Assembly (NCBI RefSeq): GCF_009389715.1 | Contig: NW_024067736.1 | Span: forward strand, 620,001 to 684,000 | DNA from: Phoenix dactylifera | Taxonomy: Eukaryota; Streptophyta; Magnoliopsida; Arecales; Arecaceae | DNA: 64,000 bases | Direction of reading: 5' to 3' | In this document: one piece after another, positions 19,730 to 30,200 of the stretch | How positions within the stretch are numbered: the first letter of the stretch is position 1 | Layout: every line of letters begins with the position of its first letter | Program-made: the position numbers and the translations under genes | The notes under the pieces: generated by a model | Told to the model about the DNA's origin: nothing | What the model saw: the letters and a program-made list of their open reading frames with translations, nothing else | Databases searched by the model: none

Positions 19730-20045
19730 TACGACGACACGCCCCGACCAAGTTTGAGGCGCCCTCTACGATGACGCGTCCCGGCGAAGTTCAAGGCGCC
19801 CTCTACGACGACGCGTCCCGGCGAAGTTCAAGGCGCCCTCTACGACGACGCACCCCGACTCGAGCTCGGGACGCCAAATATTCTCGAAGACACACCCCGA
19901 CTCAAGCTCGGGACGCCAAATATTCTCGAAGACGTGCCGCGACTCGAGCTCGGGGCGCCAAATATTCTCGAAGACGCGCCCCGACTCGAGCTCGTGGTGC
20001 CAAATATTCTTCGACGACGTGCCCCAAGCTCGGGGCGCCCTGCGT
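19730..20045. repeat. GC-rich tandem repeats with hairpin cores (36-46 bp units)
   Basis: First come units of about 36 bp (CTACGACGACGCGTCCCGG...AAGGCGCC), then units of about 46 bp carrying CCAAATATTCTCGAAGAC between cores. The best core has arms GCGCCCCGA and TCGGGGCGC around CTCGAGC. The same unit family occurs inside the LTR-like region at 17880-18115. A short CGACGACATA repeat follows (20095-20137). Confidence 0.85.
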
Positions 20046-20153
20046 TGTGTTGATCGCGAGCCAAAGAGCTCCCGTGACCGCAAGAGTATACGATGATATA
20101 CAACGACATACGACGACATGTGACGACATACGACGACACCATCGACCACAAGT

Positions 20154-20430
20154 GCCTCGATCTGAGTGGGGGCGCCCTGCAGAGTCAATTAAGAGCCGAA
20201 GAGGCCCATCGACCGCAGGCGCCTCGAAATAAGTAGGGGCGCCCTGCAGAGTCAACTAAGAGCCGAAGAGGCCCATCGACAGCAAACGCCCCGATCTGAG
20301 TGGGGGCACCCTGCAGAGTCAACTAAGAGTCGAATAGGCCCATCGACCGCAGGCGCCCCGATCTGAGTGAGGGCGCCCTGTAGTCTCAACTAAGAGCCGA
20401 AGAGGCCCCATCGACCGCAGGGAAGGACGT
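20154..20430. repeat. 67-bp tandem repeat, four copies
   Basis: Copies start at 20154, 20221, 20288 and 20355, exactly 67 bp apart, each with the core GCC(T/C)CGATCTGAGTGGGGGC and AGAGCCGAAGAGGCCCATCG. Arrays of this kind in untranslated regions are a known habit of Tat/Ogre-type elements. The following 20430-21050 is likely untranslated sequence of the same element, without a gene. Confidence 0.9.
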
Positions 20431-21049
20431 TCCGAGCCCAAACTCGGGCACGCTGCTGTGACGACCGCGAGCCAATAAGACTTCCTCGACCTCAGAAAAA
20501 ATATTTGAAGGCAATCCGACCTTGGTTCGAGCACCCAAGTTAAAGTCTACAGAAACCTATGAAGCCAAAAAGTATTAAAGCTTACAACGGCCTTCTATCT
20601 AAAAGACGCCCTAGCAAGCTACAGTTCGAAAGCTAAAGCAGGTCCCCGAGCTCAGTCTTTGTGCAAAGGTCTAAAGCAGGCCCGGTGCCCGACCTAGGCG
20701 CCTAAAGTGCGTCAGCAAACGAGCTTAGAAGCAGTGAGCTCTTCATCAACTGTGCAAGGCTACGCCTAAGTTGGGAGCGAATGCTGAGCACAGGGACTTG
20801 GCCAAAGCTGCCTGATTACATGAAAGCTAAGCCAGTACCTAAGCTATGCAGTTCAGATCTTGTTAGCCGAACGCGAAGAGCCATCACAAGACATAAAGTA
20901 AGACGAGTTCAAAGGCTTAGTCAAACTACAAAAACATAAGATGCCGGAAAGGTGTATTTTATTGATGTTAAAAGGCCAAAGGCCGAGTATAAAAAGTGCC
21001 GACCTTGAAGTCGGATTGAATACCAATTATGAAGAGGCTTAAGTGGCCG

Positions 21050-23200
21050 ACTTTACAAAAATAAAATGAGAAAAAAAAAACAAGCAGAAGAGAGCTCAGG
21101 TGGCCTAGGAAGCCTCGAGCCCGACCTCAGGAGCGGCCTCAGTCCCAGTAGTGACTTCAGGAGCGGCTTCTGTCCCGGCCTCAGCACCAACTCAGAGGCA
21201 TCCACCACGTCAGCGACGAGCTCGCGCGCTTCAGCAAGCTCGCTTATCTCGGCCACGACCGCTGCCTCGGCGGCTCCACACAGATCCGAATGGAGGCCGC
21301 TGAGCTCAACCCTGGGGCAGAGACAATGAGCCTGATCGTGGCAGTTTTCAAAGCCCCAGATCAGGGCATCAGTCGCCCCCTCCGCCAGCTTGTCCATGTA
21401 TTCCTCGGATTGGCAGAAGTTCCAGATGGCTGCTCAGACCTGCTCCTCGGCGAGCCTCTCAAGCCGCCCGGCCTTCAGCCTCAAAACTTTAGCTTCGTGC
21501 CTCTAACCACCCAACACATCTTCAAGCTCGGAGATGCGGCTTTCGGCAGCCGAACGAGTTCGGGCATGCTCGGCCTCCATCTCCTGAATTTGGGCGAGTC
21601 CGGCTTCGGCCGCCCTTCTCTTCTTCTCGGCATGTTGCTACCATTGCTCGACAGCCGCCGCCTTCTGCTCGGCCTTCTGTTGCTGTTGCTCGGCAGCTGC
21701 AGCTCGAACCTCAACTTCCTCCCTACGCCGCTCTGCAGCCTCCACCTTCGACTAAAGCTCCCTTACCCACTCCCGAAAGTTGAACGCGACATTCACCAAC
21801 ATGTCGACTAAGTGGAGAGACTGGCACAAGAAATAAAAGGTCAACCGAGGTCGAGCACTTTGAAAGATGCACAAAGCAAGTGATATCACTCACCTTGATG
21901 CTGAATGATCCCCTGGAATCCCAGCTGCTTCAATTGAGCTTGATCGCCCAAAAGCATGGCGCAGCTCACGAGCAACCTCGCTAGACTCGAGAGCTCTGTC
22001 GTCTTCAAAAAGTTAGCACCCGGGTTGGAATAGCCTCCTCCCGGGCTCGGGGGGAGCAGAATCGACCCCAGAAGAGGTCGAGACCTCCGATGAAGATGGG
22101 ATCCCGAGCCCGCTCCCTGGCTCGGGACTCGATTGGCGCTGCCGGACGATCTTGCGGGCCTTCCGAACTCCGCCGGCAGGCACTGCAGTCGCCTGATCAA
22201 TCGAGCCCCCTTCTGCAGTTGGTGGGGGTAGTTCGGCTTCGGCCGGTAGGGCTTGCTCGGGCCCAGACTGAGCGGGCTCAGCGACGACAACTTTAGCGTG
22301 CTCGTCCCGCGTGGCACTGAAGGATGAGGTAGTCCTCAGCTTCTTCGGCCCCCTCTCAGGCCGAGCTCCATCTGAGGCGGTCGCCCTCTTATGGTACCTA
22401 GCCATCAAGGTCTCAGCATCGAAAATCATCCTTACAATTTCTGACAACAGAAGACTTAGTCAAGATCCAGCATGAAAAAGAAAGAAAAAGAAAGGAGAAA
22501 TGACTGCACCACCCTTACCCCCGGGATGAGCCGAGCTTAGGTAGACATTTAGTAAAGCTTCCTCGTTGAGCAAATTGGAAAGCTTCAGGGCCCCTCTATT
22601 GGGCGGTTTATTATTTATTGTGGCCCGCGGCGAGTCCCAAGTCGGGTTAAACCCCCACGACCGCTCGGAGGAGAGAAAAAAGAATTTGTCCTTCCACCCG
22701 TGAATAGAGGAAGGAACACTTCGAAAAGGATGCGGCCTCCTCGAGGAGAGAAGTATCGCCATTCTTTGTCTGTGGAGTTAGCTTTTAAGCGACCCCAGAA
22801 GATATTCACCGAAGTGGAAAGACCATGGGCAAGACAGAGGGTGAGGAAGCCAATGATCATCCTCCACGAGTTCGGAGCGAGCTACGTAGGGACTAGGTGA
22901 TAAGTCGCCAGGAGCTCGTTCATGAACCCGTAAAGAGAGAATCTCAGCTCTGCTCAAAGTGTCTCTATGTACACCCCGATCCGACCTCTAGGAGGGTCGG
23001 TGACTCGAGCCCCGAGCTCTGGGAGCTTAAGGATGAATGGACAAGAAAAAAAAAATTGAGCCCGAACTAGGCCCAGCTCCTCTTTACTCATGCTTGAGTC
23101 GATCTCGTACGTACTTTGATTCATCTCGAGCTCGGCCTCCTCCACATCCAAAGAAGGCCAGGCTCAAGATAAACCTGCGCCAAGCACAAGGGCTCTTATG
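21050..23200 (-). pseudogene. antisense ORF of the Tat-type element (PF04195-like plus coiled coil), with introns
   Basis: Read on the minus strand, the N-terminal part carries GARVTDPPRGRIGVYIETL, LAPNSWRMIIGFLTLCLAHG and KANSTDKEWRYFSPRGGR, the conserved region of the 'putative gypsy type transposon' domain (Transposase_28, PF04195). A Pro/Ser-rich linker follows, then a long Ala/Glu/Gln/Arg coiled coil and a C-terminal ALIWGFENCHDQA...VELSGLHSDL block. Two short introns with good sites are visible (22441-22518 and 21821-21893). In-frame stops (for example near 22930 and 21510) show it is damaged. Tat-type elements are known to carry such an antisense ORF 3' of pol. Its function is unknown. 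Confidence 0.65.
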
Positions 23201-23209
23201 GGCGACCCC

Positions 23210-23580
23210 ATTGCCTTACTCACAGAATATCAAAGAAGGAGAGGAAGAAGGGAGAAGAGAAACAGTGAGAGAGGAGGGAAGGGTTTCTAGAAATGATGAG
23301 TGATGGGAGTCTTCTTTTTTATAAACAGTTTTCGTTGGCCATGGCACGTTCACCGCTGTGATGCTCGCGGCGGTTGAGCGGAATCGGAGGCCATTCAAGA
23401 GGCCATGGCGTCTCCGCTCCCGTCTCACCTCTGTTACCCCAAGGAAGAAGACTAGGGGATCACAATCGCGATCCCCTATCTCAGTCTCTTCTTCAGCCAT
23501 GGGCTGAAGCCGGTTGGGCCCGCCGGCTTTGGCCCCATCAGCCCACAATCCAACCGGCCCATTTTGGGCCGGATATTACA
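23210..23580 (-). promoter_or_regulatory. candidate promoter / leader of the antisense ORF
   Basis: On the minus strand this begins TGTAATATCCGGCCCAAAAT and contains several GGCCCA/TGGGCC boxes, then a TATA-like TTTATAAAAAAG (about 23325) and a CT-rich leader. The arrangement resembles a plant promoter reading toward the antisense ORF. TGTAATATCC could alternatively be the 5' end of an LTR in minus orientation; I found no partner. Confidence 0.45.
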
Positions 23581-24247
23581 TCAGCCTTCTCACAGGGTGC
23601 TCGCATATACAAATAATATATTAATAAGTTACAAAACGTTTAAAATACAAAAGGTGGTTGACATTATACGAGCTTGTAGCTTTGAAATCCATCAAATCCG
23701 TCAATCTAGAATAAACCCAGGTTAGAATCATCATCAAAAGAAGCTAGCAAGTACTCTGGCAATTTACCACTCCCCCCTACATCCTAGAGGCCATAAAATT
23801 TGAAAGCTTCCAATCTTCTTAGACGACTCAACCTAGACACGAAGTCATTAATTATGCATACAACCAATTTTCTTTTCAGGTGCATTAGGTGTTGTCCAGG
23901 AGGTTAAGGGCAGAAATTAATTATCTTGTAAGAAGATACAGAACTACCATGAGAACGCACTTTGAAAGGAATAATACCAAATTTTTGTACTCTATGACCG
24001 ACCCAGGGGTGGTCATTTTACAAGATCCATATTTTGCCCCATGTACCACACTATTCACAAGTGCTCTCAAATGAAAATAAATATTAAGAATCTTGTAGTC
24101 TATGTTATCTGAATGCATGCACATTGGATGTTAAAGCAGCAGTGCTAAATGATTGTCCAATTACAAGAAGCAGAAAAAGGGGAAAAATATATCATAACTG
24201 TTTAACTCCATAAGTTGCAACTCCATCAGTTCCGTGGGAAAAAAAAG
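23581..24247. other. intergenic / LACS 3' flank
   Basis: AT-rich DNA without a recognisable gene or repeat. The part nearest 24247 must contain the 3' UTR of the LACS gene on the minus strand. Confidence 0.6.
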
Positions 24248-27200
24248 TTACTTTGCGCTTTTGTATAGGTTGTCGATGACACTCTGAAAAAGCAAACAAA
24301 CATGATCAGTGTTCGACCCTTCTTCCAGAAAAGTTGGATGCTACACATAATAGTTCCAGAAAAAGTTCGATGCTAAATATGATAATTAAGAGCCTGTCAA
24401 AAAAAAGTGAAATACCAAAGACATGGATGTTGGAGACAGAATTTGCATGGAAACTAGTCATTTCTTGCTCTTATTTCTACTTTTATTCGAAAGCAATAAA
24501 TCTTTGCTGCAATAAGCTTTAAAGGTTTTACAATAAATTCGAAAACCAAAATGGCTTCAACATACATATTTGTTCAGTCTAGTTCAATCTTCTTGGATTT
24601 CTGAAAACAAGAACAGAAAACAAAAGCAATACCAAACAGGCCCTAAATGTCTTGGGGAAAAAATCTCTTTTCATGTAGCAAAATATATTTCATTAGCACG
24701 CTAGGCGCACAAGATGTACAGTTTCGATTACATTACATTTTGGTGATTTATGGTTATCAAGAGAAAGCAGATAGCCCCATGCTCTGGTACATGGTTGCAT
24801 ATTCAGCACCAACATCCTACGCAATCAGATTTGATATGTAAAACCTAATATTTTGAGTAACACAACAAATGTATACAACATGTACCTGGTAATACTTGCG
24901 CAGCTGTGGCCTCTTCTTTTTGTATGTTGGGGTAAGGAGATCACGCTCCATATCAAATGGTTCAGGATCAAGGTGAATTGCCTTTATGAACTCAAAACCT
25001 TTCAGCTGCCAGAACATGATCAAGGAGATAACAAGTAACTAACAAGGAGCCAGGGAAATCAGACTAATATTTGAGGATTTCTTCATCATATAAAGAAGCA
25101 AAAATAAGTAAAAGGCAAACACAAATTAGAAAATAAATCACCTTCTTTTGTTTTGCAACCTTTGTAAGCTCCCCCAAAATGTATTCTTTTGCCTTGGGGT
25201 TCTCACATATTGCAGCAAAATCCCCCCTTACACCATTTTCTTCAGCCCAATGCTCAAGGGCTTGCTTATTGGGATTTACAATGGCAACAAGGAAAGACTC
25301 AAAGCTATTTCCATATATCCATATCTGGAAAGATAATAATCATGAGCAAACATTTTATAAAACAGATATCAACAATTCAAATTAAGCACTTCATAAAAAC
25401 AAATTTCTTGTGTTACTATAATGTGCTAATACCCCTTCTTGGAGAAGTCAATAAACAATGTTCCAGGACCAGGCTCTCATTACTGTGCCAACTGATAGTG
25501 TATCAATCTGAGCTGTAACATAAGGAGCATCGTTCCATTGATCTCCTCTATCCTGCTCCAGTTCATACTGTTTAGTAACTAATAATAAAGTTCTAGCCTA
25601 TTACGAATTAGTTGTTCACTTGTCTGGAACCTTAGATTATCAAACATTTTCCAAATTGCTGAATGAAAAATAAACCTGGCTGGTTGTTTCATATTTCTAT
25701 CTTTCTTTAACATATCTATTGCATAAACCAAAACCCCATAGCCAACAGGCTTAACCGAACAATTTGTTATCCACTTTCTGATTCATCATTCTTATAAAGG
25801 GCTACGTCCACTATAGGTGCCACACCACCATATTCTAATTCCATTAAACATATCTTCATCTTTCTGTTTATTATTTTATATTATAGGTCCTAGATAACCT
25901 ATTCTTGGTTAAATGAAACTAAAATTACAACCAGACATAATTTGATAATTAGAACAAGAAAAACCAGTACGTTGTTTTCAACATTGTCCTATGAGAAAAA
26001 ATGGCACCACAAATATAACCAAGAAGCTCTCCTATCTATGGTCTAAATTTTCAAAGAATGTAAGCTACCTACAAATCATTCCTCATTTCCATTTGTGCTT
26101 CCATAAATGTGTTCATTTTCACATTTCCAAACATGCCTAAGCTTGTCTTTATACTGAAGTCTATTTTCGCCCATGTTCCTCAAAAGAGTCCCACCTTCAC
26201 CAATTCTTGATTGCTTAATCTTCTATTTAATATGACTTCTTACCTTCCTTCAATAAAGTCAAACTCCATCCATTACACATCCTTAGTATACTATGAACCT
26301 ATTTGAGCATCATGTTTTGCTATGCTCATTCTATGTCGTTACAACCTTTCTAATGCTCATGGAATCTATACTCTTAAGATTTCTAATGTCTTTGCTGTCT
26401 AATACAATTTCTATTTAGTCTCACAGAGATGGGAGGATCCACTGATATTCTAGAAAGACATTCATCCGCCTTCTCTAATCCAATGCGGATTATAGCGTAG
26501 GGTATTTCTTGGCTGTCCATGTGTTTGTGCAAGCATATATGAGTGCATGCGGGCATATTCATGTTTCAACTATATTGTTTCCATGCTTTTGATTAACTGC
26601 AAGTGGCATTCCTCCCAAAGCGAATCTGCATCAATGTTTGATCAGAATTTGCATCAATATTAATCACATAAAATTTTAGTCTCTTAAGTGTCAGAAATGT
26701 TATGATGCTTCTCAAAACAATGTCAAGCCATGACGATTATCTGTTCATTTCAGTGCTCTTAGAATCTAGCATTAGGTATCAAGTCTTTATATTATTTAAT
26801 CTTCTTCATATCTTGTACATGCATTCATACAAACTAACACACACATTTGCCATTATCAATCCCATGAATTTCACCACCATCAGCACTAACTTAACTCCAT
26901 ACAAATGGCTTTTTGCTTCACTGCTCGCTGTAAACTATCAATATAGTCTTCTGGCAGAAGTTTTATTACCAAGACCAAGCATATCAGATCAGCATTTATG
27001 GTATTCTATGAAATGCTTTCTCCAATACTTCCACAGAGAGAAAAAAAGACCAAGATCCTCCTAAAAGTCCTTCCATCAATTATCTAAGAAAATGAAACGT
27101 GATGCCTAACCTTCTTTGTAGGCTCATAGGTATCTTCATTACACCTTGATTGCTCAATGCAAGACCATATGATCTATTAGGCTAATTTACCATATCCTCC

Positions 27201-30200
27201 CAAGATAAGAACCATGAGAAGTTATCTCCTCGCCAAACCGTTTCATCAATGGCTAACAAAAAAAGATAATCTCAAATGTTAATTTATGGAAAAACACAGT
27301 TTGATACGTGGAAATCATCATTTGTTTTCTTAATTTGTCTCACAACCTGATTGTCCTGACCCACCATGTCTTGGAATAGGTAGGTTTCTTATCATGATGA
27401 CCAAGAATAGAAATGCAAAAAAACATCTGCATCAACCTGCACTGCGAGTATTTCACAATAAATCTGAAAAAAGATTGTATGCAGTTCATTTCTCATGTAC
27501 CAAAACTTCAATGGAAGACTTTTGTTTTGCTTTCTGGCAAGAAGATGGGTTGAATAGAATGATGCATTTTCTTTATATAAAGATTAAAAAGAGGAGGAAC
27601 AGAGAAAAACTAAACAGAGGCAGAACAAGGCAAACTAAACAAGATCCAGATTATAATATGACAATGCTTGCTTATGTGAAGGCGTTAGGGTTTACAAGGA
27701 GCTTTCCAGTTTTATAAGGAGCAAAATGTATGAAAAAGGAGACAGTTATGATAATATATTTGCACAGAAAGAAATGATGCTGATATGCTGCATCCACAGA
27801 TTCACTCAAAAACTTAAAATTGAGGTAAGATGTGGTCCATAGACAGGAAACGGAGAGAGGATAAGGGAGGCGCAGTTCTGCAGGCATTTGATTTTGAGAA
27901 ATTTATGGGAGGTTGCATATCTTTCTTCAAATGAATCATGAAAAAGCAAGATTCTTTCTTCCAGAAGTTGTTTGTGGGCTGCAAAACATACCGAATCTAA
28001 ATCAGGAACCAGACCATAGACATTCTCCAGATTTTCAACTGCAACATATTCTCCTTGTGAAAGCTTAAAGATGTTTTTCTTTCGATCAATGATTTTCATA
28101 CTTCCATCAGGCTGCCACTCACCAATATCCCCTACAAACAAGGACCATAAAAAAGAATGCCCAATAAGAGGAGCATATATGGAGACATAATTGGTACATG
28201 TTCAACAATAAGTTGAACTGAGTTATTGGTTCAAAACTTCAAATATATTTTCTTAGTATTAATATTGGTTAAAGCAAGAGGCATCCAGTTCTGTAATAAA
28301 TGCTCGTGTGATTAACTTATGTATCTTAGCTCAGTGACTGAAAGGGTTAGGCTCAACCAGGTTGACTTAATCCCCAGAAGAGCAAATATAAACCATAACA
28401 TGGAGATAGCTTTGCCATAATTAACTCATTCTTGCTTTACCATAAACTCATATATAACAGGTTACATTCTGAGGAGAACAAACCTGTGTGAAACCAACCA
28501 TCAATCATAACCTCCTTTGTAAGATCTTCACATTTGTAGTATCCTGAGAATAAAGTATTTCCTCTCACGCAGATTTCTCCACAAGGAACTTCTGCAAGAG
28601 CATCATAGTTCATTTCAGGAACAGACTCCAGGCGCACATCAACATTTGGTACTGGAGGGCCTACTGTTCCAAGCATTGATAGATTATTCGGCAAAGTGAC
28701 AAATGTTCCAGCACAAGTCTCTGTAAGACCTAACATGACCAAAAAAAAAAAAAATCAACCATCAAAATTATCTGAATCATTTTAAGATTTAATCTTCTTT
28801 AAAGACTTTAAACATGTAGTATTTGACTTTTGGGGATTTCTTAGAAACATCATGCCTGACACAATATTCATAATCAACCAATGGAATGGCTTAAAAGACA
28901 TGTCAGTTAGATACTGCAATAGGACATGCAAACAAACATAACCAATTTCAAGCTTCAATATGCCCAGTTTTGCTGTGTCAAAGAAAGCTACCTAGCTCTC
29001 ATGTCCTCCAAGCTCACCACTTATCCATGAAAATCAGCAAAAGAATCAAAACAAACAATTCCAGAAACACAAAATTGCAACTTTCTCTTCTCGTCTCTGC
29101 TCTCCACAGATGTAGTCCCATTGACAACTGTGGAGTGATTGATTATAACCCTATTTGATTTTGATGAGCTCAAAGCATTTGAGTATATCTTTTGTTTACT
29201 AATGAATTCAATCTAGTGTTTCAGTTAAAATCTTGTAAATTTATGGTTAAGTGTCTCTAGATTTGGTTCAAGACATTTTGGATAAGTTAAGAAGTCAACT
29301 TGAACCAAAGTCTGAGACTCGAGTCGACTCCGGGGTATTACGAGTCGACTCCAAGCGTATCAGAAGCATTGGCACAGGCGCGAGTCGACTCCGGAACATT
29401 ACGAGTCGACTCCGACTGAGAACAGACAGACGAACAGAAAGACTCAACTCAAAACCTGTCAGCGAGTCGACTCCTGAAGAGCGCGAGTCGACTCCAATAC
29501 TTGCCGAGTCGACTCCAGAGTAGTATGAGTCGACTCCAGGGAGTTACAGACAGAAAGACAGAGAAGTCATTTTGGACCCTGAGAGCCGAGTCGACTCCTG
29601 AGGTACGCGAGTCGACTCCGATGGTTGGCAGGTCGACTCCAAAGGAAGCGAGAGTCGACTCTCAGTGTTATACAAGGCAAAAGTCAGAGAGCAACTTTCG
29701 GACACTGAGAGCCGAGTCGACTCCGAGACAGCGCGACCCCAAAAAGACAGAAGACAGTATTTTTGTCTCTGAGACGCGAGTCGACTCCAAGACAGTTCGA
29801 GTCGACTCCAAGGCAGCGCTACTCCAAAAAGACAGAAGACTGGTTTTCGGATACTGAGAGCCGAGTCGACTCCCAAACAGTCCGAGTCGACTCCAAGACA
29901 GCACGAGCCAAAAAACAGAAGATCGGGAGTTCGGGCTCTGAGCGCCGAGTCGACTCCCAGAATTTCCGAGTCGACTCGAGTGAGCGAAGTTGAAGAATAC
30001 CTCTATGAATTCCTTGGAATGAGCCGACTCCAAAAGTGCCAGGTCAGCTCCAGACTTTGGGGAGTCGACTCCGGGTTAAGTCGAGTCGACTCCCAGTCGA
30101 GAAGACCACTTTAATTCAAATCCGGAACAGTTGCCGAGCCGACTCCAGAAAAGCATGAGTCGACTCCTGCTACAGCCGAGTCAACTCCAGATCGCGCGAG

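Noticed and set aside
21290..21811. Open frame of 173 codons on the plus strand, Leu-rich
   Set aside because: It is the antisense shadow of the Ala/Glu/Gln coiled coil encoded on the minus strand.
29251..30033. Several open frames over the LTR with repeating RVDS/ESTP residues (and the same at 38.9-39.6 kb)
   Set aside because: They result from the GAGTCGACTC repeats being translated; there is no domain and frames differ between the two LTRs.
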